DNA from: Apostichopus japonicus
Lineage: Eukaryota; Echinodermata; Holothuroidea; Aspidochirotida; Stichopodidae
DNA: 64,000 nucleotides
Direction: 5' to 3'
NCBI RefSeq assembly: GCF_037975245.1
Contig: NC_092568.1
Location: forward strand, 9,511,501 to 9,575,500
Part shown: in pieces, positions 11,111 through 23,300 of the stretch
How the letters are laid out: the number at the start of each line of letters is the position of its first letter
Position numbering within the stretch: position 1 is the stretch's first letter
The notes under the pieces: generated by a model
What the model saw: the letters and a program-made list of their open reading frames with translations, nothing else
Told to the model about the DNA's origin: nothing
The model's database searches: none
Translations under genes and position numbers: made by a program

Positions 11111-13621
11111 ACCTCCGATTTACAGCTTTAGTTTTTAATAGTTGCCAATTATACTACTCCATACACAAAATAATCATCTGAATTATCTTTATAATATTAC
11201 CATATTACTCTGTCACGTGACTTTTGTCACCTTCAATTTCGCAAAACCACTTTGGTGCCAAGCTTTTTCTTTTTTTTCATATAATTGCTTTTCAAAGAAT
11301 CAACGTCCTTGAGCTTGAGGCTGTTTTGTTCTAAGAAATGTTCTCAAAATTTCTACATAACTGTGAATCCAGGAGTGGAGCTCTTGTGGATCCCTGACCC
11401 TTCATTGACCTTTTTGATAACTTGGTTCATTGTTGTGGTTTTTATCATTGTGTAGTTCCCTGTGCAGTTGGCTGGTTGACAAGGACATTTTCATGTGGTG
11501 ACATTATTACTTCAAGCAACTGCATCATAACAGTGAATGGTTATCGGGGATTAGTAGTGCACAACTTACACAGCTTCAGGTTGTACTATCTGTATCAGGA
11601 CGAAAATGTTATAGCGCTATATGTGTTTGTTTTGAAAGTATTCTGTGGGGGAAAAAAACGTGAGGATTAATTAACCTGTAGAGGAGACGGAGGAGAAAGT
11701 TAAAGCTAGTCATAGGTAAGATCGAATGGTATATGGCCATAAATTGCATAATCATTTTCACAATTACCTGCTAACAAATCCCCATAGATTTCATACTTTA
11801 ATGTTCATGAAAGGGTAATAGATGATAAGAAAAGTCAAATTAGACAAGTATGGTCATTTTCATTTGATAAATAATTGTGTTTTGAGGGTTGTTTTTATTT
11901 CTTGTGAAATGCTCAGTTTGTTTGTTAAGTGAGACAATTGGCATTTGATAGGTCAAACCCCTTTAAGTATAAGCCCTCTGGATGAACCTTCCAGAATCCT
12001 TCATTAGTCATACAATTCTTGCCACTGACCCCGATGACCTTGACAATACACCACTACCCCACGGATTGCCTGTTGTCACCCATGTGTTACCACTCATGTT
12101 CATCTCATGATCATTGTGTAGTGCACAGGCGTTTTACAGTTTCTATTTGTTGGAGTTAGTAGTTTTATTCTTACATGCATCAAGAAGATTTTCTGTAAGG
12201 AGTTCTACTTGATTTATTCATTTAAGGAAAAGGAACAGGGCTATAGGTTAAGTTTTGGGGTTTTTGTGTCATTTTAATTAATGGTATTCGTATAAGCTGA
12301 ATTAGTATGCGTACTGAATATACATTGATGCCTTGGAATTCATCATTAGAATTGTTGGATATTACCTTAATTAGTTCAATTAAGATTACTTGTAAGTTAT
12401 CTGATATTGTATCATTGCATATAATCCATCATTGGTATGATACACAATTTGTCTTGGTGTAATGAAAGTTTAATTCCAGAAAGTTCTGTTTTAACATGTT
12501 GTCATAATGTTATCATCTAGATAGTTCTAAGCTTAAGTTCTTTGCCATGATAAAGGTTGTTTGTAAGACAGATAAGAGTTTTATTACATAGGTTTCTTCT
12601 TGGTATAAAAATTGTATGAACTCTGAATATATATTTGATAATTATTCTAACTTTATCTTGTTAGTCTCTTAGAGATGTAGAGGACAAAGGATTTAGTTCA
12701 CCATGTGTTCTGTCTATAATAGTGATTCATTCTGATTGGTTTCTAAGAAGTTACCCTACTGTCACAGATGGTACCCCGTGCGGCCATCTTAAAGTAGTTG
12801 AATCTTGTGTTTAGTTTTGAGCTTGTTTTATTTGCTATGTCCATATACTGTGAATAGATATTATGTAACTCTCTTAGGATGTTCCCTTTTAGAGGTTAGA
12901 AGTTCATGCAATCTTTTACCATAACTTTCTTTCTCTGTTGTAATCAATCACTCAGATTTTCCAACACAGTTGATGTTTAATTGTATTTTTTGCTCATATT
13001 TGTATATCCTTGTGAATTAAATAATTAAAGTGGTTATATCTTTGTTGTTTTAAGTGGCAAAATACAAGGTTGTTTACTATTGGTATTCCTTTAAGGCTCT
13101 GACTGGTTTTCTACAGTATTACTCATTGCTGTCTGTACTGTGAATGCTAGAATCTTACAGCAGTATAGTATTGTTCTCCTGTACACTGAAGTTAAAGTAA
13201 TATATTCATCTTTGTTTACAGTGATATATACCACCATATCTGCTATTGCTATTCATGATCATAGTTATGCATGATTATTGTAATTATTGTCATCCAAAGT
13301 TGATTGTTTCTATTATTATTTTGTAATTTTCTTTTACGGAATTTCCCTTTTTTCCAAATTTCCCACCTGTGAATAAATATGTATCCAAAACAACCTAGTA
13401 CTTAGTCACTCTCTTTCTGATGTCTCTGTGTCAGTTTGTGATGTTACATAAGCAATGAAGTCTCAGCACTGGTTAAACTGTATATAGGCCTATATGTAAA
13501 CATGGGAAAATGTAGGTTATACATAAGCAGGTTAGTAATAATATGCATGTAAGCTGAGTGAGGAATTATGCCATGATTAATATTTTTGAACCTCAGACAG
13601 CCACAGGACTGCTACCAGCCT

Positions 13622-13800
13622 CCACAACTAGAGGACCCCCTACTGCCGTAGGAGTGCTACCTCCACAACCAGAGGACCCCCAACAGCCATAGGAGTGCTA
13701 CCTCCACAACCAAAGGACCCCCAACAGCCATAGGAGTGCTACCTCCACAACCAAAGGACCCCCAACAGCCGTAAGAGTGCTAGCTATCTCCACAACCAGA
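13622..13800. repeat. 41-bp minisatellite, about 4 units
   Basis: The unit begins CCACAACCAGAGGACCCCC and ends GGAGTGCTACCT; units start near 13622, 13663, 13704 and 13745. A partial fifth copy at 13790 follows a short insertion. Units differ by a few bases. Confidence 0.9.
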
Positions 13801-14559
13801 GTGGTATATACAACTATACATAGTGCTATATTTAGCTGGGATTCCTTATCCTGATCAGGTAAGAACAGAAGTTATAAGAGAATATTTCTGATGGGGGGGG
13901 GGGGTGCTGTTATTGGTTGGGGAGTGTGAGTGGTTGCCAAGGGGATAGAGCCCTGGTGGGTTTTCAGGGGATGAACACCAAGGAGTTTCTGCATTTTTTT
14001 TCCTTTTGCTTTCTTGTTCTTTGGCAGATGCTCCTAATAATAAATGTCAGAAAGAGGAATTGCTCTGCAATATCTCTTGCATCCAAGTTTATCAAACACG
14101 TATTAGAAATTCCACTGAGATGTCACAAAGTTGTGCATGTTCAAAGCTACAGTAGGTTCAATTAATGCTATAATAATTTCATAACTAATATATCACATGA
14201 CAAAATCCTATGCAAATGGGCGGACAAATAGCTGCACAGAAGAAAAAGATGTCGGTGGTTAGCAGTTCATTTTTATGTGTGCACACAGGACCATATAAAC
14301 ATTTTTCAAAATTGTACGAGAAATGTTGTTCCCGTGAACTACTGCAGCCACACTGCCTGAGGCGTGGATAGCAAGTTGGATATGGAAACCTTTATTATCC
14401 TATTGTTGATAATTTCCGGTTATATCAAAGAGTACATGTGGTTTTTTGATTAAACACTCTACTACTTGACTTCTTATTTTTCCTTGCTTTCTACTTACAG
14501 TATATAGTCTCTCCTTCCTCACTCCGATCTGCCCATGCATGTATCTCCACAGTGACTAT

Positions 14560-15430
14560 AGTTGTCAAACCACCTCCCCCCTCCATACCCCTTCCCCCGC
14601 TAAGACTGGCAGCTTAGTACCTTTCATACACTTCTCATATCCTTGACTGATCCTTTCATGCCCCCATCGCTCTTGCACTCATTGTTTCGATCTCCTTCCC
14701 ACAAAACCACTTTCCCTTTTCACTGTGACTTCAACCGCCACTCTAGCTGTCACTTTCCCTTCCCTCTATCACTTTCCCCACTTTCATGTTGCCTAATTGT
14801 CACTGTTACCATCATCCTACAACCCCCCCTCCCATGCAACCATTATTCCCCACTCCCACTGTCACTCCCCCTCATCCCCTAACAATATCACCCTCCGTTT
14901 GCCATGTTGATTAACCCCTCCCACTGTCACCGAGGTACTCTCTTTAATTCCTATTTGCATTCCCAATTTCACTTTTCTTTCCAATCGTGCAATTGTCACC
15001 TATGTTACCCCACCCACCATCACCACTTCTCTCCAACTGTCACTCCCTTGTCACTGTCACTCCTCACTAAATTTCACTGTCACTCTCCTTTCCGACTTCC
15101 CTTCACCACTTTCACTATTATGATTGTATTCTCACTGTCATTTCCCTCCCTTATCATCATATGTTGACAGTGATCATGTAGCGATACCCATTCTCATTCC
15201 TTTTTCCCACTCATTCAAATCTGCTACCAGGGAAATATTTTAAGTCATCTCTCTAGCCCTCCTTTTTTCTTTTTCTTTTTTTTCTTTGCTATATGATACT
15301 TCAGCCACATTCTTCACCCCCTCTCCTCTCACCCATTCCCCTCTCCTCTTCACCCTTCCATTCACCCCCCCCACCCCCGCTCTCACCCTTCCCTTCCCCT
15401 TGCAATTTTGCCCAGCTCCATCTATCCTTC
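14560..15430. repeat. Pyrimidine-rich low-complexity DNA with CACTGTCAC motifs
   Basis: A strongly C/T-rich plus strand with many scattered CACTGTCAC words. The Ser/Pro/His-rich open frames are by-products of composition. Confidence 0.7.
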
Positions 15431-16694
15431 AGTCACTGTTTGCAACCGTGGTTATCAGCGAGGGAGCTATATATTACATATACAGTATGACAGTAAGAAA
15501 GCTCCATATATGTTCTCTAATTCTCAATGAGACATATGTTTGATCATATTGTTTGACCAGCTGTATAGTGTTGAAAGGATAGGTTATAAAAAGAAAATTC
15601 TAGTACAATGATAACAAAGCATACTACCATTATTATCGTACCCTAACCCTATACCTAGGTTCACATTTTAAATCTGTTAGCTAGTAGCACAGACAAGAAG
15701 TCCTCCTACTTCACACTTCCCAGAAACTTAAACTTACTAACAGATTCTATTTACAAGCCATAAACAAAAAAATATACTTTTCCAACTTTTAAGTCCCAGT
15801 AGATCACTCACACTTTGACCTCCACAGTAACTCTCTACAACAGAAACACTACACACCTGTCAGGTGTCCATGAATATCAGATCTCTACCAAGTAAGTATT
15901 CTTCAGTATGATGTCATCATTCACAATGATGTCACAGTGTGGTCATTTCTTAGTACAGTCTGTTTAAGGAGAAAAGTGAATATGAAGACAGAGTAACAGC
16001 CTGTCCCGTCCTCTGTTATGTATTGTTGAAGAGAATCTAAGATGTAACTTTCACGAATTGTATTCAGCGTGATCCAACCTGCAGGGCTCCAGCTCTTCGC
16101 GGCTCATTCAAACTTGCTTCCCTCTGACAAAACTTATTGTATCCTGTAGTAGATATCCAGCCAGATGAAGCTCACCTATACTCTGTCATGTTAATTCAAC
16201 TATATTTGTTCCAGTCCACATACCACTAGCTTTGACTCAAACTATAATGCAACAGTTATACGCTAGCAATATATGTCTGTGTGCTAATTGCATACCTTAG
16301 GAACAGCTGTTGCATAACTGAAGTTATTGATCCGTAGCAGCTAATGTTTACTTCTTGAGTTAGGTACTGGTTGTGTAAGCACAACCATACATGCATGCCG
16401 TGACTACAGGCATCTGAAAGTATTTCTCTAGTCATCCTGCAGGGTTAAATACTTCTATACTATAGACAATTGAAGTGTCCTTCACCAGTCTGTTTAGTTG
16501 GTGGTAGGATGTATCGTTCAGCAGTATAAAGACCAGAAGAGCTGAGTGCTTGACATAGTCATATTGCTGTAAAGCAATAACACTTTAGGATCAACTGTGT
16601 GGTATGCAAAAGAAATACCATTTCAAGGTGAAGTAAATCATGGTACTTAATTTTTTTTCATTCATTTTTAAAATTTATATTGTGTTCAGTTCAG

Positions 16695-16922
16695 CATGTA
16701 AAGGTAGTTAGTATAGCAGGCCTCAAGTTATAGCAAGCTATAATTACTAGAAGAAGAACTTTCCTGGAGGTCTTTACTCTCCTAATTGTTCTCAGACATT
16801 TTTAAAGAATTACACACAAGATGACTGAATGTCCCGCCAGTGAGGAAAGTTTCCTCAAAGGTTGTAATAAAAACAGTCTAAGAATTTTGACAAAAGGTGA
16901 ACGTATTTGATATGGGCCCCAA
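16695..16922. repeat. Dispersed repeat C, copy 2
   Basis: Second copy of the repeat at 8055-8300, same orientation, with small indels; ends near GGGCCCCAA. Long scattered identity points to a dispersed transposon-derived family or an old segmental copy. Confidence 0.8.
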
Positions 16923-17098
16923 TTTAAGCTTGCTTAAAAAATTGTATAAAGGTTATGCAAATGTCCTTTTTATGCCACCATGCCCTCTGCAAATTATTTG
17001 TTAGACATAAAGAGAGAAGTGTTCAATTTAGATAATTCAAAAAATATTGATGTCTAAATTTAGGAAGTACATATACTCTTCAGGGAGGCGGCACTTAA

Positions 17099-17753
17099 AG
17101 ACATTGAAGACTCGCCCCAAACCGCGTGCGGCCATCTTAAAAAGTTAACTTTCTGTTGCATGCAAGTGGTGCTTTGTTTGTGTCGCTACAAAATGCAGAC
17201 AGTAATGAAACGTGATACCTTGTTATCTTTAGCTGGACCTGAGATGTCCATCGCTGTACCGTTTGTATACTGTGCTGTGGGTATTGACCGCAGTTGTATG
17301 TACTGACTGTACAATAGTGTCTAATTACCGACGGTAGCAAGCTGTGTGTATTTTCTGGCAGACGCGTAGCCAGGAAATTGCCAAGGGAGGGGCGAAACTG
17401 TAGATTCGGCATTGCAAACTATCTAAGCGTAGCGCCACCATGGTTGGCGCGAAGCGTACAAGAAAATTTTGGCTGTAAATGCCTCCCAGATCGCCGGAAA
17501 TGGCACTTCCCATGCCTTGTAAGTTGCATCTTAGCATTTTCTCTTTTGAAAATACTAGCGATATCATAAAAACCTTTAAAAATTTTGCAAAAAATATGCT
17601 CAAGGGGGGGCGGCTGCCCCCTTCGCCCCCCCTTGGCTACGCGCCTGTTTTCTGGCATCGATGGTCGTGTTTAACACTTCTGTTACACCTCATTCAAAAC
17701 TAGGTCAAATTACCGGCATAAGACGTTTCTTTTTGTGCGAGTCTTCACACCCT
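17099..17753. mobile_element. TTAA-flanked MITE, copy 1, split by a hAT MITE
   Basis: TTAA at 17095-17098 and 17754-17757 flank ends AGACATTGAAGACTCGC and GCGAGTCTTCACACCCT, an imperfect inverted repeat of about 17 bp. Removing the hAT MITE at 17359-17647 and one 8-bp duplicate leaves about 360 bp that aligns with 55237-55595 and, inverted, with 55822-56186 and about 43425-43726. TTAA targets suggest piggyBac-type mobilisation (inference). Confidence 0.85.
17359..17647. mobile_element. hAT MITE family A nested in the TTAA MITE
   Basis: Ends CAGACGCGTAGCC and GGCTACGCGCCTG, flanked by perfect TTTTCTGG duplications at 17351-17358 and 17648-17655. The sequence is the reverse complement of the copy at 18472-18760. 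The intact target duplication fixes the order of events: the TTAA element was there first. Confidence 0.95.
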
Positions 17754-18471
17754 TTAAAAGTCTGTGCATCACGTGACCATTATTTTACTTGCTAGCATAT
17801 TTGAGGCAATTCTGAATGACCATTAACTACAACTATACCAGGAAAAAATTCACACAAATGTTATTGCTGTCATCATGTTTATTGAAGAGAAAAATAACAT
17901 TGAAGAATTTCTTTTTCATTGAAATCAACACAAACTAGCTAAATTTTGTTTTGGTTTATTTAATTTGATACCTGCAAAAAAATTCATAAATTAAACACTA
18001 GTGTTTTAAACTCAGTATATGTCTGTTTTAATGCAAGGCTTGTATCAAGTTTATTTTGACAAATACCTTTTAAATTGGGTTATGTCAATTTATATAAACA
18101 TCTAATAGTTGAGATTGGCTGTATATACACCGGTCTAATTTGCCATGACATCGTTTTACCTCATTAACATAAAAGATTTGAATGATTTTGCTATTGTCAA
18201 TTTAATTTAGCACATATACAGATTTAAAGGAATTGTTTTGTGAAAAATGATATCCAGTCCTTTCGGTCATATATCATTTTTTGTTTTGTATCGGCCTAAG
18301 CCTTGCTATATGATGAAATTTAGTTTTATAGCCTATGTGGTAGAGTGCTCAAAACGTTGGCCCATCCTGCCCAGAACATTTGAATCTAACACTGACTTAC
18401 GTCGAGACGTGACATCAGTGTGGCACATTGGTCAGACATGTTCAGATCTAGCTCTAAGCTTTGGCCTTGTT

Positions 18472-18760
18472 CAGGCGCGTAGCCAAGGGGGGGGGCGAAG
18501 GGGGCAGCTGCCCCCCCTTGAGCATATTTAAAAAAAAAAATTAATGTTTTTATGATATCGCTAGTATTTTCAAAAGAGAAAGTGCTAAGATGCAACTTAC
18601 AAGGCCTGGGAAGTGCCATTTCCAGCGATCTGGGAGGCATTTTCAGTCAAAATTTTCTTGTACGCTTCACGCCAACCATGGTGGCGCTACACTTAGATAG
18701 TTTGCAATGCCAGATCTACAGTTTTGCCCCTCCCTTGGCAAATTCCTGGCTACGCGTCTG
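18472..18760. mobile_element. hAT MITE family A
   Basis: Ends CAGGCGCGTAGCC and GGCTACGCGTCTG with target duplications GCCTTGTT (18464-18471) and GCTTTGTT (18761-18768), 7 of 8 matching. Same length (289 bp) as the nested copy at 17359. It inserted at the edge of the local tandem repeat that continues to 18980. Confidence 0.93.
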
Positions 18761-18768
18761 GCTTTGTT

Positions 18769-18980
18769 TCACAAGAATGTGTATAGACTTCGCATATGGC
18801 TGCGAATACAAAAGATCCCACTCTCTGAGCTTGGCCTTGATACAATACACAGAAATGTTAACACATTTTGCATATGGATGTGAATACAAAAGATCTCTCA
18901 AAGCTTGGCCTTGATACAATACACAGGAATGTGTACAGACTTCGCTTATGGCTGTGATTATAAAAAATCTCTCAAATAAC
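18769..18980. repeat. Tandem repeat of about 80-90 bp, three degenerate units
   Basis: Units contain GAATGTGTAxAGACTTCGC, ATATGGCTGTGAATACAAAAG and AGCTTGGCCTTGATACAATA. A partial unit (AGCTTTGGCCTTGT) precedes the hAT MITE at 18472, so the array was interrupted by that insertion. Confidence 0.75.
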
Positions 18981-19679
18981 AAATATCTGAACAACATATT
19001 ATGATGAAGAACTAGTTATGGAATTCTGGAACATTTTAGCTTTTCGAAAGATTGCTAACTTGCAACTTCACTGGGAAGTTTCCATCTAAATTGCTGTTTT
19101 ACTTTCAGAAATGTTCACTTTCCTCGCTACACTGTAGCTTGCTGATGATATCGTCCCTGCAGTGCTGCGATGACGTCACGGTCGCTCATCGTGCTCCAGT
19201 GTTCAAAATATATCAGATTAACGTTCAACAATTCACTTCCCCTGAATCATAGGATGAAAAATCCCCGAACTATGACTGTGGCGATGAAAAAATATATGGA
19301 GTTTTTGTCATACACCCAATAGACTGCCACTAAAAATTTTCCTTTAACTTGTTATTGGTCGATTCTTACCCTTAGTAAGGGGGGCAGCATGTGCACAGGA
19401 ACAATGAATTTTTTTTTTTCTCCACATTATTATGCAGAAGATTGTACTGTTTGACAAATGCAACCAGACAACATATTATGTAACTCCTAGACCACTATAC
19501 AAACATTGTAATGTCTGCTGTGAGAGCTCGATCCCACAGCTGTCATGCCATACAATTAACCAGGTACTAATCTACTGTGGTACAAGGAAGTCAGTGTTGA
19601 TTTTTACATAGACTTTAATCAATTCATTTCTATACACAGAGAGACTCAGAAGAGGCTGTGACATATATATCAACTCAAG

Positions 19680-19793
19680 ATGAAGCCTTGTGGACATGTT
19701 ACTCTGGGCCTGACAGGAGCCATTTTTGTGGTCCTAGGTGTAATACTAATTCCAAAGTCTATGAATGCTGTGCTACAGTTTATGGTTAAAGAA
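19680..19793 (+). CDS. SCARB2: LIMP-2-like exon 1: start codon and N-terminal membrane span
   Basis: ATG at 19680 in context AAGATGA. It encodes 38 residues with a hydrophobic anchor (LGLTGAIFVVLGVILI) and ends before GTAAGT. Confidence 0.9.
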
Positions 19794-20349
19794 GTAAGTT
19801 TTGATTGGAGGAAATTAGGGGGTGGAAGGAGTATTAAGGAGGGCTTGTTTGGTGGTGGTGGTGGTATTGGAGATGCAGTATAAGCAAGGGTGGTGGGAGG
19901 GGGAGGCGGAGGGGCTATTTGTGGAGGTGGAACATGTTAATGGGAAGAGGGGATTGCTAGCTCCTTATCCTAATCACAATGTAAGGGAACTTGATTGGGC
20001 TTAAGAGTGTCTCTATCAGGTTGGTTAAATCAGGTTTGCCAAGGTTCAAATGTTTGGTGTTGTTTTAAAAGTGATCTTTTCATCAGTAATATAAATTGAC
20101 ATCTCACACTAGATTCATTCTTGTGGGTTTCTTTTCTTTTTGTTCTCTTTTTAGATCATGACTATATGCCCATGTTCCCAGTTATACCCTTCCTGGAAGG
20201 AACCAACCAGTGTCATCCCTCTGTACCAAACCTTTTATTTCTTAGAGATTGAGAATCCAGATGAAGTCAGTCAAGGAGCTAAACCAAAAGTGAAAGAAGT
20301 TGGTCCATATGTTTACAAGTTAGTCTTGTTTTTATGATTTAAAAAAAAA

Positions 20350-20389
<40 letters not shown>

Positions 20390-23300
20390 TTATATGTATT
20401 TATATATATATATATAAATATATATATATATATGTATTTATATATATGTATTTATATGTATTTATATATATATGTATATATTGTTTCCCTCTTGCTGCTT
20501 GTTTGTTTCACCTATTCATGAATCTCATGTTTTTTCTTTTCTTTTATAGCTATGATAAAGTGTGCAAACAATCCTAGTTATAACAAGTTTGTAAGCGGAG
20601 AAGGAGGGTATGGTGGGCCTGTTTGTGCTGTAAAATTATTTCATATCACAAAAATGCATTTCTGTCGCCTCTCCCAATGATGATGGTCGCGGGTTTGCTT
20701 CTTCTTCTTCTTAACATTTTACAATATTGAATACGGATCTTCGGGACCTCCCGCAAACCAATCACCATGTAGTTCTTCAATACTGGAAGGAGGTATAAGT
20801 GTCGCAGTCTATCAGCGCTCATTTATAACCTTATAATGTACATTCAAATTGCCACTGGTTTATTGCCCAAGGAAATTTGGCATAGTTCTCCATCACTTCC
20901 ATCAAGAGACATGGAGTGTTCGGTGCGTGGTCGGTGAGTGGAGTATGTCATCACATCCACGCATTGAAGATAAATTATAAGCAGATTACAGTTTATTGCA
21001 GTATTCTATTCCCTCCCCTCCTTCTCACCCCCTCCCCCAACCCTAGTCTTTCTCAAATCACTTGTGCAATCATCGTGATATCACACTGAACACTTAGTGA
21101 TAATAACAATTTGGACCCTTAACTTGCTGTATGTTAAACAAGCTTAGTGTATCCTCATGTAATTAATGAAAGTATGGGGGGACCTCCCATCCACTGTAGG
21201 ATATGAGTGATGAAGTTGACATTAACGAGAAATGGACTTTCTTGAGGTTCGATGATGTAACATCTTGTTCTCTCTCATCTTTTATTCATCGATCTCGGTG
21301 TATTTCACAGCAACGGAAGTTAAGCCGCTAGCACAATCTGTTAATTAACCTGCCTTCCAATCATAAGGTCCCCGGTTCGAGGCACCCCAAGATTAATGTA
21401 TGTCGTCCAGTTACAGAGTTGTTGACAATTGACAATTCATAATCATGGACGTTAAATATGAATGTAAGAGAATGACTTCGGTCAGCTTGCGGCTTTGATA
21501 AGCCAATGAGGCTTCTTCGCGAGTTCCTGCTTGCAGGAGGATTTAAAATACATACATTCACACATACATACATATACACACATACATACAAGATATGCAG
21601 AAGCTTGGTTATTCTAGAAGCAATAACAAGTCACCTTCGCAAGCAGCTAATTGAAGTCTAGAGTTGGGAACAATAAGATGGGATTAATTGTCATGGAGTC
21701 ATGTGATATAGTTTTGTCTTCCTTTTTAACCTGTACAGTGTCAAAACGTCTTAAATATATATGTTAAATAACCTGATTTGTCCCTGCAGGTGTGATAACA
21801 ATTACACTCTTTTTTTGCATACAATCGATGTGTCAACAAAATTAGTTTACTTTTGTATAAGACCAGCCTATCAAAGCAATCCACATCACGTACTGATAAA
21901 AATAATCTGGATTACTGACGTTTTTAGTTGATAAGATGTCTGTGGTTCTGGGTAGTCTGTTGTTTGAACTTGTTTCAGTTTCTGTTGGTTTGAATTCACT
22001 AACTAATCATATGTTGTGTACTATGTTCAGTCTATGCAATTGAAAAGTCACAGAGAGGAATAATTAGTAAATTATGCTTTTGAGGATCATAAATTGCTTT
22101 TTGAAGTTTTGCAAATGAAGAAGTGACCAACCAACATTTGATTTTTTAACATACTAGGAAGCGATAATGATGACCTTGATGCTCTGTTACATTATATCAT
22201 ATGTGTGTCTGAATTGGTGTCACTTATATGTACTATAGATGTTTCCAGCCGCAAAGCTGTAGTCTTCTGCTTGTCAAAATTAAAGCATCCAATACTAATA
22301 ATATTCAAGGATTACACTACTGAGACATATTTGCATATTAGATTATGCCCAGGAGGAGGAAAGTTTTAAGTTTTCATTAACAACTTGACATTAATTACCA
22401 ACTACTTGCTCCTATATGAAAGTCAAAGTTCACCCGCAACTTTAGTAGAGAACGTTTTATGAGTTACTTTCAGCTATTTGGGACAATTAGTTAATGGTAT
22501 GCTAATAAAATACCACTAAAGTACATACCTTCATTTCACACCTCAAAAGCAATTGTATGGACAAGATGAACAATTTTGAACCTTTAATATAGCTAGAAAC
22601 AAGATATTTATATAGAACTGTCAACACAAGTGCCTTTGAAGCAGTTTAGAAAAGATGAGTACACACTGGGCGGTTATTTTTAGCGAGTGGGCTGTTTTAG
22701 AGTTGTAAAATAAATGTGAACATTATTGGAAGGGTTGAAACCCAACATGGTGCTTTGTATTAAAGTAGAAACAGAACTACAGAGTGACTGTGATAAATCC
22801 CATTGTTGCAAGAGTTTGAGTTATTACATAAAAAGTCCAGCACTGCTGGAAAAGAACTTTTGATGAAAAAGTTTTATCGGTTTTAAAAATGCAGGACATG
22901 ATAAACAGACCCATGGTTTTATCCTAAAAGTCTTCATCTTGTGAATCCTGATGGTCTCTTTTACTTCTTTTCCTTCCAGCTTGACCATGCACAGAGATGG
23001 CGGCGTGTGGCACCTCAACGACACTGTCACGTACATTCAGCCTATATGGTACCATTTTGTAGAATCTCTTTCTGTCAGCTCAGATGACCGTGTTATCACT
23101 ACCATCAACTTTCCTCTGGTAGTGAGTAAAACTTAATTTCGTTCTTTGATGAGAAATATGTACCAAACGTTTGAAAATCTCTTTCTGCCCCTTCCTCTCC
23201 TCCATCCCATCCTCTTCTCCATCCCCTCCTGTCCTCCTTCCCCTCTTCCAATCCCCCTTTTCTCCTCCATGCCCCTTCTCTTCCTCTCCACTCTCTGCCC

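Larger units (their letters stand above)
5710..19679. other. Intergenic region between the two CD36-family genes
   Basis: About 14 kb of 3' flank and spacer. It holds hAT-like elements (6950, 10437, 17359, 18472), a TTAA MITE (17099), two pairs of dispersed repeats (8055/16695 and 8576/9925), microsatellites, a 41-bp minisatellite (13622) and pyrimidine-rich DNA (14560-15430). From 11130 to 13600 I see only AT-rich unique-looking sequence. No exon of a known family was recognised. Confidence 0.6.

Noticed and set aside
17137-17703. Open frames on both strands
   Set aside because: They lie within the nested MITEs; the same frames recur in the other copies with stops and show no protein-like conservation.
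21321-21390. tRNA gene
   Set aside because: Box B is good, but acceptor and anticodon stems do not form and a SINE body with simple-repeat tail follows.
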